This document shows positions 26,565-35,043 of a stretch of 64,000 bases of DNA, one piece after another. The notes under the pieces were generated by a model. The model had not been told where the DNA came from. It did not search any database and was given only the letters and a program-made list of their open reading frames with translations. How positions within the stretch are numbered: the stretch's first letter is position 1; every line of letters begins with the position of its first letter. The DNA comes from Mesorhizobium sp. LHD-90 (GTDB taxonomy: Bacteria > Pseudomonadota > Alphaproteobacteria > Rhizobiales > Rhizobiaceae). The position numbers and the translations under genes are program-made. The DNA lies in NCBI RefSeq assembly GCF_030929505.1, contig NZ_JAVFVV010000018.1, forward strand, positions 62,001 to 126,000. Reading direction: 5' to 3'.

Positions 26565-26878
26565 CCCCCCCACGCGAGGAATGCGCGCTCCAACGCGTTC
26601 GCGACCTGGCCGAAGACGGCGATAGCCGCGCGGCCCAACAACAAAAGCACGACAGGCAGGCAGGTAAGAAGGAAAACGCCGCGGCGGCCGAAAAGAGGCT
26701 GGCGCGGCGTTTTCCGTTTGTTATCGGTGAGAGCAGGGGCGGCCCGTCCGGCCCGTCCGGCGCATGGCCCATGCGCCGGACGAGGCTGGCACTGCCGCGC
26801 GCGGGCTGCTAAATGGCATTGCGGATGTATGAAACGCACCGCCGGCCACAGAATCCGGCGGCAAAAGGAGGAACGTCC
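26565..26878. other. Intergenic region with hairpin, before LivK gene
   Basis: About 314 bases containing a 13-bp perfect hairpin (26671-26715) and the leader of the LivK-type gene, whose AAAGGAGG lies near 26864-26871. No gene is supported. Confidence 0.55.
26671..26715. terminator. Bidirectional-looking terminator hairpin
   Basis: GGAAAACGCCGCG (26671-26683) pairs perfectly with CGCGGCGTTTTCC (26703-26715); the arms carry A and T runs so that a U-run follows the GC core on either strand. Position suits termination of the Sel1 gene. Confidence 0.65.
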
Positions 26879-27997
26879 ATGAAACTCACCCGACTTCTGA
26901 GCGCCGCCGCCCTCGGCCTGGTGCTCGCCACGCCGGCGCTTGCCGAAGACATCACCTTCGCTGTTGTCGGTCCGATGACCGGCCAGTTGGCCACCATCGG
27001 CGACCAGTTCAAGCAGGGCGCCCAGGCAGCGGCCGACGCCATCAACGCCGCCGGCGGCGTCGGCGGGCGGCAGATCAAGATCGCCATCGAGGACGACCAG
27101 TGCGATCCCAAGCAGGCCGTATCGGTCGCCAACCGCGTGGTCGCCAACGGCATCATGTTTGTCGACGGCCATGCCTGCTCGGGCTCCAGCATCCCGGCCT
27201 CGGCGGTCTATGCCGAAGCCGGCGTGGTGATGATGAGCCCGGCCTCGTCCAATCCGGTGCTGACCGACGATGCGGCGGCCAAGGGCTGGTCGACCATCAT
27301 GCGGCTCTATACACGCGACGACGCCCAGGGCGCTTTCATCGGTCCCTGGATCGCCGAGAAGTACAAGGGCAAGAACGTCGTCGTCCTCCACGACAAGAGC
27401 GCCTACGGCCAGGGCGTCGCTGACGCGGTGAAGGCGACGATGAACAAGGGCGGCCTCACCGAAGTTCTTTACGAAGGCATCAATGCCGGTGAAAAGGACT
27501 ATTCAGCGCTGGTCACCAAGCTGAAAGATCTCAAGGCGGACGTGGTATACTTCGGCGGATACCATCCGGAAGCCGGCCTGATGCTGCGCCAGTCGGCCGA
27601 GCAGAACCTAAAATTCCAACTCATCATGCCGGATTCGATCGCCTCGCCGGAGTTCTGGCAGGTCGCCGGCCCGGCCGGCGAGGGCACCATGTTCGTGTTC
27701 CCGTCGGACCCGCAGTCCAAGCCGGAAGCCAAGGAAGCCATTGAGAAAATCAAGGCCGGCGGCTTCGTGCCCGAGGGCTTCACCCTGTTCTCCTACGCGG
27801 TGATCCAGGCCTTCGCGCAGGGCATCGAGCGGGCGGGAAGCGACGATCCGGCCAAGGTCGCCGAGGCGCTGAAGAACGGCGAGCCGATCAATACCGTCGT
27901 CGGCCAGGTCACTTTCGACGAGAAGGGCGATCTGAAGAACGCCAGCTACGACATCAACCAGTGGCACGACGGCAAGTACGCGCCGATCCAGCCGTAA
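26879..27997 (+). CDS. Branched-chain amino acid type ABC binding protein (LivK-like)
   Basis: Periplasmic solute-binding protein of 372 residues, family of LivJ/LivK/BraC. Signal peptide MKLTRLLSAAALGLVLATPA cleaved after ALA; mature part begins EDITFAVVGPMTGQLATIGD, with the family segments GVGGRQIKIAIEDDQCDPKQ, MFVDGHACSGSSIPASAVYA and VVVLHDKSAYGQGVADAVK. AAAGGAGG lies 8 bases before ATG 26879. No permease or ATPase gene is adjacent, so it is an orphan binding protein. A clear terminator follows at 28032. Confidence 0.94.
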   Translation: MKLTRLLSAAALGLVLATPALAEDITFAVVGPMTGQLATIGDQFKQGAQAAADAINAAGGVGGRQIKIAIEDDQCDPKQAVSVANRVVANGIMFVDGHACSGSSIPASAVYAEAGVVMMSPASSNPVLTDDAAAKGWSTIMRLYTRDDAQGAFIGPWIAEKYKGKNVVVLHDKSAYGQGVADAVKATMNKGGLTEVLYEGINAGEKDYSALVTKLKDLKADVVYFGGYHPEAGLMLRQSAEQNLKFQLIMPDSIASPEFWQVAGPAGEGTMFVFPSDPQSKPEAKEAIEKIKAGGFVPEGFTLFSYAVIQAFAQGIERAGSDDPAKVAEALKNGEPINTVVGQVTFDEKGDLKNASYDINQWHDGKYAPIQP

Positions 27998-28031
27998 GAT
28001 ATCTGAGTTCGTTCGAGTTCTCAGGCGACGG

Positions 28032-28061
28032 CGGCCGGGACTTTGTCCCGGCCGTTTTTTT
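28032..28061 (+). terminator. Rho-independent terminator after LivK-like gene
   Basis: CGGCCGGGAC pairs with GTCCCGGCCG around a TTT loop, followed by a run of seven T. Strong intrinsic terminator 35 bases past the stop codon. Confidence 0.88.
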
Positions 28062-28212
28062 GGTTCGTCCTTCGAGGCTCGCCCTCGGAGGTTTTCTTTT
28101 CACTTTCAATGTCTTACGGGCTCGCACCTCAGGATGAGGGCGGTCGCACCTGCAAAGGCCAATCGCCAAAGTTGCAGGTACTTGGGCGATTATGCCTTTG
28201 ACAAGCCCGCTC

Positions 28213-28410
28213 CTACAAAGAGCCGCCATGAAGGGATGAAAACGCCATGAGAATATATAGGGCATAGAATCCCGGAACGCTCAACGCGGTAGCAATAGCA
28301 AGCACGACGATCCGCCATCCAAGACTCAGGCTTTTAGATGTTAAGCCATGAATCAAAACAGCTATCGCCGCAATAAATGTGACGACTACAAGAAAAAGAA
28401 TGGCTGCCAA
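28213..28410 (-). CDS. Small two-helix membrane protein
   Basis: A 65-residue protein with two hydrophobic helices (about 2-24 and 33-55), MAAILFLVVVTFIAAIAVLI then WRIVVLAIATALSVPGFYAL. The apparent start is TTG 28410. Base composition is lower in GC than neighbours. Not recognised; moderate support only. Confidence 0.45.
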   Translation of the reverse strand: MAAILFLVVVTFIAAIAVLIHGLTSKSLSLGWRIVVLAIATALSVPGFYALYILMAFSSLHGGSL

Positions 28411-28520
28411 TGGCTCGGTCCTCGCGCTGAAAGGTGATCGCTACAGGGGATTTGTCGTAGCCGGTCATCTCCGAAACCCACATCTCCGTCCACAAAGACT
28501 CGCACAGGTTGTAGGGTGCG

Positions 28521-30584
28521 TCACTCCACAAACCTGACCAGCACCGCGCCCTCCGACACTTGCGCGCCCTCGGCGGCGATCTCGGCGATTTCGCCGTCAT
28601 GGCTGGCAGCGATGGTATGCTCCATCTTCATGGCTTCGAGGATGAGAAGCGGCTGACCTTTCGTGACCGTGTCGCCGGGGGCGGCGCGCACCAGCTTGAC
28701 CAAGCCCGGCATCGGCGCCCGCATCGAACCGGAGGCCTCCGCCTGGTCGGTCCGGTCGAGTGGATCGGGCACGGCGAAATCGTAGCCGATTGCGCCGGAG
28801 AAGATTGTGACGTGGCCGGGCCATTTCACCGGCCTTCTCTCTCCCCTTGAGGGTGAGATGTCGGCGAAGCCGACAGAGGGGGGGGCGGCGGCCGTGCGCC
28901 AACCCGATGCTGCGCCGGAAGAAGAGACGTCGCGCCCGGCCGCAGCCACCCCTCCCGGCCGCTTCGCGGCCACCCTCCCCCCAAGGGGGAGGGGAGCGGC
29001 GGCGCTTTCCAGTTCCACCTTCGGCCTACCGTCCTCGACAGTGACACTGGCCACGATCTCGTCGTCGCGGAAACGAATGCGGGTTTTCCGCCCGACCGGG
29101 TGGAAATGCGCGTAGCCGGCGAGCGCCGACCAGGGATCGGAGGAAGGCGGCCGCTCGTCCAGCCCGGATGCGGCCAGCACGGCGGCGGTCATGATGTCGA
29201 GGCCGGGCGCGGGCAGGGCGGTCAAAAAATCCTGCTTGCGGCCGATCAAGCCAGTATCGACGTCGCCCGAGGCGAAATCGGCGTCCTGGGCCAGAGCTGC
29301 GAGGAAGGCGAGGTTGGTGACCGAGCCGGCGACCTCGGTCTGTTCCAGCGTCTCGACCAGAAGGCCGAGTGCGGCGGCGCGGTCCGCCGCGTGGGTCACC
29401 AGCTTGGCGATCATCGGATCGTAGTAAGGCGAGATCGAATCGCCGGCCCGCACCCCGGTCTCGACGCGGACATTTCCGCCGGCTTCGGGAAAGCTCAGAT
29501 GGTGCAGCGTCCCGGTCGCCGGCAAAAAGCCTTTTGTGGCGTCCTCGGCATAAAGCCGCGCCTCGAAGGCGTGGCCCGACAAACGGATCGCGTCCTGTGT
29601 CTTCGGCAGGGGTTCGCCGGCGGCGACCCGCAACTGCCATTCGACGAGGTCGACGCCGGTGACCATTTCGGTCACCGGATGCTCGACCTGCAGGCGGGTG
29701 TTCATCTCCATGAACCAGAAACGGTCGGGTTTCAGCCCTTGCGAGGCATCGACGATGAACTCGATGGTGCCCGCGCCGGAATATTTTATTGCCTGGGCGG
29801 CTTTCACCGCGGCATCGGTCATGGCGGTGCGCAGCTCCGGCGTCATGCCTGGGGCAGGGGCCTCCTCGATCACCTTCTGGTGGCGGCGCTGCGCCGAGCA
29901 GTCGCGTTCGTAGAGGTGCACGGCGTTGCCAAGATTGTCGCCGAAAACCTGAACCTCGATGTGGCGCGGCTTGTCGACATATTTTTCGATCAGCACATGG
30001 TCGTCGCCGAAGGCGGATTTGGCCTCGCGTTTCGCGCCGGCCAGCGCCTCGGCGAAATCGTCGTGATGGTCGACCCGGCGCATGCCCTTGCCGCCGCCGC
30101 CGGCCCGCGCCTTGATCAGCACGGGATAGCCGATCTCGCGCGCCTTGGTGGCGAGCAGAACCAGCGCCTGGGCGTCGCCGTGATAACCTGGCACCACGGG
30201 CACGCCGGCCTTTTCCATCAGCGCCTTGGCGGCGTCCTTCAGCCCCATGGCGCGGATGGCTTTTGCCGACGGGCCGATGAACACCAGCCCGGCGGCCGTC
30301 ACATGATCCACGAAATCCGGATTTTCGGACAGAAAGCCGTAGCCGGGGTGGATCGCCTCCGCGCCGGTCGCAAGTGCGGCCTCGATGATCTTTTGGGCGT
30401 TGAGATAACTTTCCGAGACGGGCGCAGGGCCGATATGCACGGCCTCGTCGGCCGTGGCGACATGCAAGGCACGCGCGTCGGCGTCCGAATAAACGGCGAC
30501 GGTTTTCACGCCCATTTTTCGCGCGGTGCGCATCACGCGGACGGCGATCTCGCCGCGATTGGCGATCAGGATTTTCTGGAACAT
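28521..30584 (-). CDS. mccA: Methylcrotonyl-CoA carboxylase alpha (biotin) subunit with in-frame repeat insert
   Basis: Carries biotin carboxylase and biotin carrier for 3-methylcrotonyl-CoA carboxylation in leucine breakdown. About 687 residues from ATG 30584 (MFQKILIANRGEIAVRVMRT); the frame is open to 30734 but this start matches the family. Domains: ATP-grasp biotin carboxylase (residues 1 to about 445, with KARAGGGGKGMRRV, EMNTRLQVEHPVTE), BT domain, and biotinyl domain with EAMKMEH (biotin Lys near 651). Residues about 531-583 are encoded by mosaic repeat copy D and read through in frame (PLGGRVAAKRPGGVAAAGRD and onward), interrupting the BT domain that contacts the beta subunit. Partner mccB is 15 kb away. 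Alternative: another acyl-CoA carboxylase alpha, but ivd and mccB nearby favour this. Confidence 0.88.
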   Translation of the reverse strand: MFQKILIANRGEIAVRVMRTARKMGVKTVAVYSDADARALHVATADEAVHIGPAPVSESYLNAQKIIEAALATGAEAIHPGYGFLSENPDFVDHVTAAGLVFIGPSAKAIRAMGLKDAAKALMEKAGVPVVPGYHGDAQALVLLATKAREIGYPVLIKARAGGGGKGMRRVDHHDDFAEALAGAKREAKSAFGDDHVLIEKYVDKPRHIEVQVFGDNLGNAVHLYERDCSAQRRHQKVIEEAPAPGMTPELRTAMTDAAVKAAQAIKYSGAGTIEFIVDASQGLKPDRFWFMEMNTRLQVEHPVTEMVTGVDLVEWQLRVAAGEPLPKTQDAIRLSGHAFEARLYAEDATKGFLPATGTLHHLSFPEAGGNVRVETGVRAGDSISPYYDPMIAKLVTHAADRAAALGLLVETLEQTEVAGSVTNLAFLAALAQDADFASGDVDTGLIGRKQDFLTALPAPGLDIMTAAVLAASGLDERPPSSDPWSALAGYAHFHPVGRKTRIRFRDDEIVASVTVEDGRPKVELESAAAPLPLGGRVAAKRPGGVAAAGRDVSSSGAASGWRTAAAPPSVGFADISPSRGERRPVKWPGHVTIFSGAIGYDFAVPDPLDRTDQAEASGSMRAPMPGLVKLVRAAPGDTVTKGQPLLILEAMKMEHTIAASHDGEIAEIAAEGAQVSEGAVLVRFVE
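28836..28994. repeat. Mosaic repeat copy D inside mccA
   Basis: A 159-bp (53-codon) copy of the family with palindromic ends, CTCTCTCCCCTTGAGGGTGA at 28836 and CCCTCCCCCCAAGGGGGAGG at 28973. It lies inside the mccA frame without shifting it. Edges are set from the palindromes and may be off by several bases. Confidence 0.8.
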
Positions 30585-31068
30585 CGATCCTCCCGATGTG
30601 GAGGCGTCGGGAATGATTTCATCCCGCGCGCCAGCCTTGAGGAGTCGATGCCCTGTCCGGGCAAAAAAGTAAACTGGCGGGCAGCCTGCCGCCGGGGCAG
30701 GGGATGCGACTTTGCAGGCGATCGTGGACGGCAACCTGGTTTGGCTTGATCGGTCGCTGCTGCTGGAGCATTTCCGGGTAAATCCGGGTCAGCTCTGTTT
30801 CTCCGATGGCGAGGCGATCCGCAGGAGAGGCGCGAGGGTCGTGGTGGCGCCACGGCCGAGCGGCTCGACGCAGCGGGCGCCCGCCAGCGGGAAACCCTTC
30901 GGGCCGGGTGCATTTGGCCCAAATCCTTTGGGTTCCGGCTCGGCCGTATCACCGATACGACCTTCGCCGAAACCCTCGACCTTGGGCCAAATGCCCTCCG
31001 GCAGAGCGACCCGGATTTACCCGGAAATGCTCTAATGAGTTGGCTCGGAAATCCCACGAGGCAAGCAC
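30585..31068. other. Divergent intergenic region, mccA / arsC
   Basis: About 484 bases. It contains the RIME-like element at 30766-31032 and about 180 bases of mccA upstream sequence. No gene is supported; both promoters should lie here. Confidence 0.55.
30766..31032. repeat. RIME-like intergenic element, copy 2
   Basis: A 267-bp element with terminal inverted repeats GAGCATTTCCGGGTAAATCC and, at the right end, GGATTTACCCGGAAATGCTC. The interior shares GGGCGCCCGCCA-type, TTCGGGCCGGG and TTTGGCCC blocks with copy 1 at 22094-22361, though the ends differ. Confidence 0.7.
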
Positions 31069-31482
31069 ATGACGGTGACGATCTACCACAATCCGGACTG
31101 CGGCACGTCCCGCAACACGCTGGCAATGATCCGCGCCAGCGGCGAAGAGCCGGTCGTCATCGAATATCTGAAAACGCCACCGAGCCGGGAGCGCCTGAAG
31201 GCGTTGATTGCCGCCATGCGGATCACCCCGCGCGCGCTGCTGCGGGAGAAGGGCACGCCCTTCACGGAACTCGGGCTCGCCGACCCGAAATGGACGGACG
31301 ACGAGTTGATCGACTTCATGCTGGCGCACCCCATCCTCATCAACCGGCCGGTCGTCGAGACGCCAAGGGGCACGCGCCTGTGTCGGCCGTCGGAGGAAGT
31401 GCTGGAGTTGCTGGATAAGCCGGTTTCGAGCTTCACCAAGGAGGACGGCGAAGTCGTGACCTGTCCTGCCAGGAGTCGATAG
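31069..31482 (+). CDS. arsC: Arsenate reductase, glutaredoxin-coupled
   Basis: Cytoplasmic thioredoxin-fold reductase of arsenate to arsenite, 137 residues. Catalytic Cys in NPDCGTSRNTLAMIR near residue 12; the family arginines lie in RITPRALLREKGTPF and NRPVVETPRGTRLCRPSEEV. Start ATG 31069 (MTVTIYHNPDCGTSRN). No arsenite pump or ArsR is adjacent, so this is an isolated copy. A Spx/ArsC-like protein of other function is less likely given the complete motif. Confidence 0.93.
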   Translation: MTVTIYHNPDCGTSRNTLAMIRASGEEPVVIEYLKTPPSRERLKALIAAMRITPRALLREKGTPFTELGLADPKWTDDELIDFMLAHPILINRPVVETPRGTRLCRPSEEVLELLDKPVSSFTKEDGEVVTCPARSR

Positions 31483-31561
31483 ATCGCGATCTGTGGCGCA
31501 AGACGCTTCGGGGAAGCATCCGCCTGCGCGAAGCTCCGCCTCGAAGCCGCCGGCCCGCTTC

Positions 31562-32326
31562 CTACCGCTCCCGCGCCGTCAGCGAAAACACCGCGCCTTC
31601 CGGATCCAGGCAGGGTGCGATCCAGGAGCCGCCGGGCACCTGCATCGGCTCCATCAGCACCTGGCCGCCATTGGCCTTGACCCGCTCGGCTGCCGCGTCG
31701 AGGCGTTCGACGGTGAAATAGAACTGCCAGAGCGGCATCGGGATGTTGGCGGGCTTGTTCATCATGCCGCCGGAACGCTCGGCGCCGGCGGTGAAGAGCT
31801 GGTAGGTGCCCATCGGCCCCATGTCCATCGCCTCGTCGGCCGTCCAGCCGAACTGGCCGGCATAGAAGTCCAGAGCCGCCTTCCAGTCGGTGGTATAGAG
31901 TTCGCGCCAGCCGACGGCGCCAGGCGTGTCGGCCGGCAGCGGCTCCTGGTCCGGCCCTTGCGGCGCCATCAACATGAAGGTGGCGCCTTGCGGGTCGGCG
32001 ACGACGGAAAAACGGCCGATCTCCGGGATGTCTGCCGGCTCGCGATGGATGGCGCCGCCGGCTGCCTTGATCTTCGCGGTCGCAGCGTCGACGTCCTTGA
32101 CGTGGATGTAGCCCACCCAGCAAGGCGGCGTGCCCATGGCCTTGGCTTCCGGCGGCATCCGCATGATGCCGCCGACGCCGGTCTCGCCGACCTTGACGAT
32201 GATGTAGGGGTCTTGCGGGTCGCCCCAGTTTTCCGAGCCCCAGCCGACGACGGCCTTGTAGAATTTGGCAGCCGAGGCGGGATCGTCGGTCAGCAGTTCG
32301 TACCAGAAGAACCTGCTCGCGGGCAT
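31562..32326 (-). CDS. Two-domain VOC (glyoxalase-fold) protein
   Basis: About 254 residues with two VOC modules. The first begins RFFWYELLTDDPASAAKFYK; the second near residue 130 begins GWRELYTTDWKAALDFYAGQ. Each has the paired-strand pattern of glyoxalase/bleomycin-resistance proteins. Start ATG 32326 (MPASRFFWYELL) follows GGAGGAG; an ATG at 32341 lies within that ribosome site. Function unknown. Neighbours do not indicate a pathway. Confidence 0.85.
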   Translation of the reverse strand: MPASRFFWYELLTDDPASAAKFYKAVVGWGSENWGDPQDPYIIVKVGETGVGGIMRMPPEAKAMGTPPCWVGYIHVKDVDAATAKIKAAGGAIHREPADIPEIGRFSVVADPQGATFMLMAPQGPDQEPLPADTPGAVGWRELYTTDWKAALDFYAGQFGWTADEAMDMGPMGTYQLFTAGAERSGGMMNKPANIPMPLWQFYFTVERLDAAAERVKANGGQVLMEPMQVPGGSWIAPCLDPEGAVFSLTARER

Positions 32327-32632
32327 GGCTTGCTCCTCCATCCGTAACGTTGGCGCGATCGGGCGATCGCCGCCGCCGACAATGCGCCCGGAGCGTGACG
32401 ACGGAAAGGCAGGATGGGCCGAAGCGCCGAGACTGCTGACAGTCAGTGTTGCGAGTTCTCACGCGACCCGATCCTTGCGGCCGCGGGTTACTCGCGGCGA
32501 AGCGGTGGACCAGGGGCGGGGCACCGCTGTCTTTTGCTTGCACGGGGCCCGCCACGCCTTACCTATAGGGGTACGTCCTTCAGGCGCGCTTTCAGCTCGC
32601 CGCCACGACAGCCACGCGTTCGGGAGCAGACC
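32327..32632. other. Divergent intergenic region, VOC / HtrA-like genes
   Basis: About 306 bases without a supported gene. The HtrA-like frame is open back to 32414, but the residues before 32633 lack family character. Promoters for both genes are expected. Confidence 0.45.
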
Positions 32633-33559
32633 ATGAACAAGGAAAAGAGCTTGGATCTCGAACATGCGATGCGGTCGATCGTGACCCTGCAGTCTACGAT
32701 CCCCGAGGATGCCTTCACCGCCACGGTGCTCGGCACGCAGCGGTCCGGCAGCGGCGTGGTGATCGGCGACAAGGGGCTGGTGCTGACCATCGGTTATCTG
32801 GTCACCGAGGCGGAAGACATCTGGCTGACCGGAACCGACGGGCGCGCCGTTCCCGGCCACGCCCTGGCCTTCGACCAGGAGACCGGGTTCGGCCTGGTGC
32901 AGGCGATGGGCGCCTTCGACCTGCCGGCGCTCGAGTTCGGCAGCAGCAGGAAGGCGAAACCCGGAGACAAGGTGGTGCTGGCGGGCGGCGGGCGCGGCCA
33001 GTTCGTGCGCGCAGACATCGTCACCAAGCAGGAGTTCGCGGGCTATTGGGAATATCTTCTCGACGAGGCGGTCTTCACGGCGCCGGCGCATCCGTTGTGG
33101 GGCGGCGCCGGGCTGATCGGCGCCGACGGAAAATTGCTCGGCATCGGCTCGTTGCTGATGCAGATGGCCGCCAAGGGCAGTCGCCAGGACATCAACATGG
33201 TGGTGCCGATCGACCTTCTGCCGCCAGTGCTGGACGATCTTCTGAAATACGGACGCGTCGACAAGCCGCCGCGCCCCTGGCTCGGCATCTATTCGAGCGA
33301 CAATGACGACAAGGTGGTGGTGATGGACGTCGATGCGCGCGGCCCGGCCGCCGCCGCCGGGCTGAAGCAGGGCGACGTGGTGACCGACGTGCGCGACGAG
33401 CAGGTCGACGACCTCGCCGATTTCTATCGAAAAGTGTGGAAGAGCGGCGAGGCCGGCGTCGAGATCCCGATGCGCGTCGTGCGCAACGGCCGCGACCTGT
33501 GGCTGCGCGTCAAGTCTGCCGACCGCCGCGATTTCTTGCGGAAGCCGCGGCTGCAGTAG
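32633..33559 (+). CDS. HtrA-like pseudo-protease with PDZ domain
   Basis: A 308-residue protein with the DegP/HtrA trypsin fold pattern (residues 1 to about 210) and one PDZ domain (about 220-300, with GLKQGDVVTDVRDEQVDDLA). It has no signal peptide. Aligned by eye, the catalytic positions are changed: His to Tyr55 (LTIGYLV), Asp to Gly85 (DQETGFGLVQ) and Ser to Trp156 (HPLWGGAGLIGADGK). It is therefore predicted to be inactive and to bind rather than cleave. Start ATG 32633 (MNKEKSLDLEHAMRSIVTLQ). The next gene downstream, 260 bases away and co-directional, is an unrecognised beta-rich protein. Confidence 0.82.
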   Translation: MNKEKSLDLEHAMRSIVTLQSTIPEDAFTATVLGTQRSGSGVVIGDKGLVLTIGYLVTEAEDIWLTGTDGRAVPGHALAFDQETGFGLVQAMGAFDLPALEFGSSRKAKPGDKVVLAGGGRGQFVRADIVTKQEFAGYWEYLLDEAVFTAPAHPLWGGAGLIGADGKLLGIGSLLMQMAAKGSRQDINMVVPIDLLPPVLDDLLKYGRVDKPPRPWLGIYSSDNDDKVVVMDVDARGPAAAAGLKQGDVVTDVRDEQVDDLADFYRKVWKSGEAGVEIPMRVVRNGRDLWLRVKSADRRDFLRKPRLQ

Positions 33560-33820
33560 GGCACGCCAATCGTCCACCATATGCGATTGCCAAGCCGAAA
33601 TAGGGTTTCGTCCGGCGGCAATTGCAAGCGTCGCCGACCGCAGCGGACCGGCCTTGGCCATTAAAAATCTATCGATTTTTTGGGCGAAGTTTTAACTTCG
33701 ATGCGCATCAATTTTGTGTGAGGATATAATAAAGACTGCGCCTTCCCTTGCGTAAAGTGCAGGATGTATTTGCCGGTTTTATTTGTCGTGCCGGTAAAAC
33801 GCCTGTCGAGGGAGGTATAT

Positions 33821-34951
33821 GTGGAAACCAAGAACTGGAACATCCTGTTCACCAGCATCATCCGCCGGACAAATCTCGCCGCCTGGGGCAACTGGGCGCT
33901 GAACCCGGATGTCGAGCCTGGCGCCGTCGGCATTCTCGAACCCACTACCGGCGCTTTCACCCGGGTGGCGTCGCTCTCCGAACTGAACATCCGCAAGGTG
34001 GACACGTCGGAGGAATGGTCGATCAAGGATTCCTCGGTGCGGCGCACCCAGACGGAGGTCGATTTCAAGGGCGGCTACGAGGACCCGACCACCCAGACCG
34101 AGGTGAATGTCGGTCTGAAGGTGAGCTGGGAGTTTTCGCAGGAAGGCAGCATCTCATCCAACGCCACGCTGGTCAGCAAGCAGTCGGTCGACAATTTCGG
34201 CGTGGCCATAAAAAGCCGTTTCGACGAACTGCTGGTCATGGCGCGCTCGGTGAACTACGCGACGCCCGACGGTAACGGCATCCGCCAGGGTTTTGGCGTC
34301 GTCACCCACACGATGGAAGCTTCGGGCGGCGCCAACGTTGCCTCTCTCAACAAGGACAGCACGTTTTCGCTGACCGGGTCCGTCGACGGCGTCAAGATCA
34401 TGACCGGCGGCGGGACGGTGAAGGGCGACCTGCGCGGCTCCTACAAGGACACGCAGGAATCCAAGGCGTTTGAAAGCCGGCTGTGGCCGGTCAAGTCCAA
34501 CGAGGCAGCCAAGACGCTGACGGCGCTGAGCTACCAGTTCGCCTCCTTCCAGGGCACGACCATCATGCCGACCTGGATCACGCCGGTTCATTCGTTCCGC
34601 GTGTTCTTCGACAACCGGCATGGCGGCACCTATATCGGCCGCTGCAAGGTGACCTGCAAAAGCGCCGCGCATGGCGGCAATTGGGAAGGCAAGGTGGATT
34701 GCTGGGGCGGCGCGATCCAGGTGATCAGCAACGTTCCGCTGGACGCCACGGACCTCGTCATCCTGGTGGACTTCGCCGCCGGTGCGGATTTCAGCTTCCC
34801 CATCCCGTCGCCGATCACCGAATGGCTCACCGGCGAATGCACGGTCGACCTGAGCGGCGTCTGGCCGTGGGGCGCGCATGCCGAGATCAAGAAGGCCGAG
34901 ACGATCGAGATCAGGCAACTGGTCGAGGAAGTGCGCGGCAAGCAAGGCTGA
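33821..34951 (+). CDS. Beta-rich cytoplasmic protein, family not recognised
   Basis: Protein of 376 residues from GTG 33821, where GAGGGAGG sits 5 bases upstream; the open frame begins at 33764 but without such a site. No signal peptide or membrane helix. Residues 1-60 read as helix then strands (NWNILFTSIIRRTNLAAWGN, PGAVGILEPTTGAFTRVASL); 75-200 are Ser/Thr/Gly-rich alternating strands (VDFKGGYEDPTTQTEVNVGL; NKDSTFSLTGSVDGVKIMTG), with a helix at 121-145 (KQSVDNFGVAIKSRFDELLV) and a strand GFGVVTHTMEA; the last 110 residues form a Trp/Gly-rich C-terminal domain. The order loosely resembles the N-domain of gasdermin-like pore formers, but this is by eye only. The leader (33655-33760) is notably AT-rich. 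Confidence 0.75.
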   Translation: METKNWNILFTSIIRRTNLAAWGNWALNPDVEPGAVGILEPTTGAFTRVASLSELNIRKVDTSEEWSIKDSSVRRTQTEVDFKGGYEDPTTQTEVNVGLKVSWEFSQEGSISSNATLVSKQSVDNFGVAIKSRFDELLVMARSVNYATPDGNGIRQGFGVVTHTMEASGGANVASLNKDSTFSLTGSVDGVKIMTGGGTVKGDLRGSYKDTQESKAFESRLWPVKSNEAAKTLTALSYQFASFQGTTIMPTWITPVHSFRVFFDNRHGGTYIGRCKVTCKSAAHGGNWEGKVDCWGGAIQVISNVPLDATDLVILVDFAAGADFSFPIPSPITEWLTGECTVDLSGVWPWGAHAEIKKAETIEIRQLVEEVRGKQG

Positions 34952-35043
34952 CGGAAACGGCGGGCCGCGGCGGACCCGTGCGGACGAGCGGGGCAGGTCA
35001 AACGGCGCAGGCGGACTTGGCCCGCTGGAGCGCACGGGCCAGA

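Noticed and set aside
29100-30749. Plus-strand frame of 549 codons opposite mccA
   Set aside because: Shadow of the conserved mccA frame.
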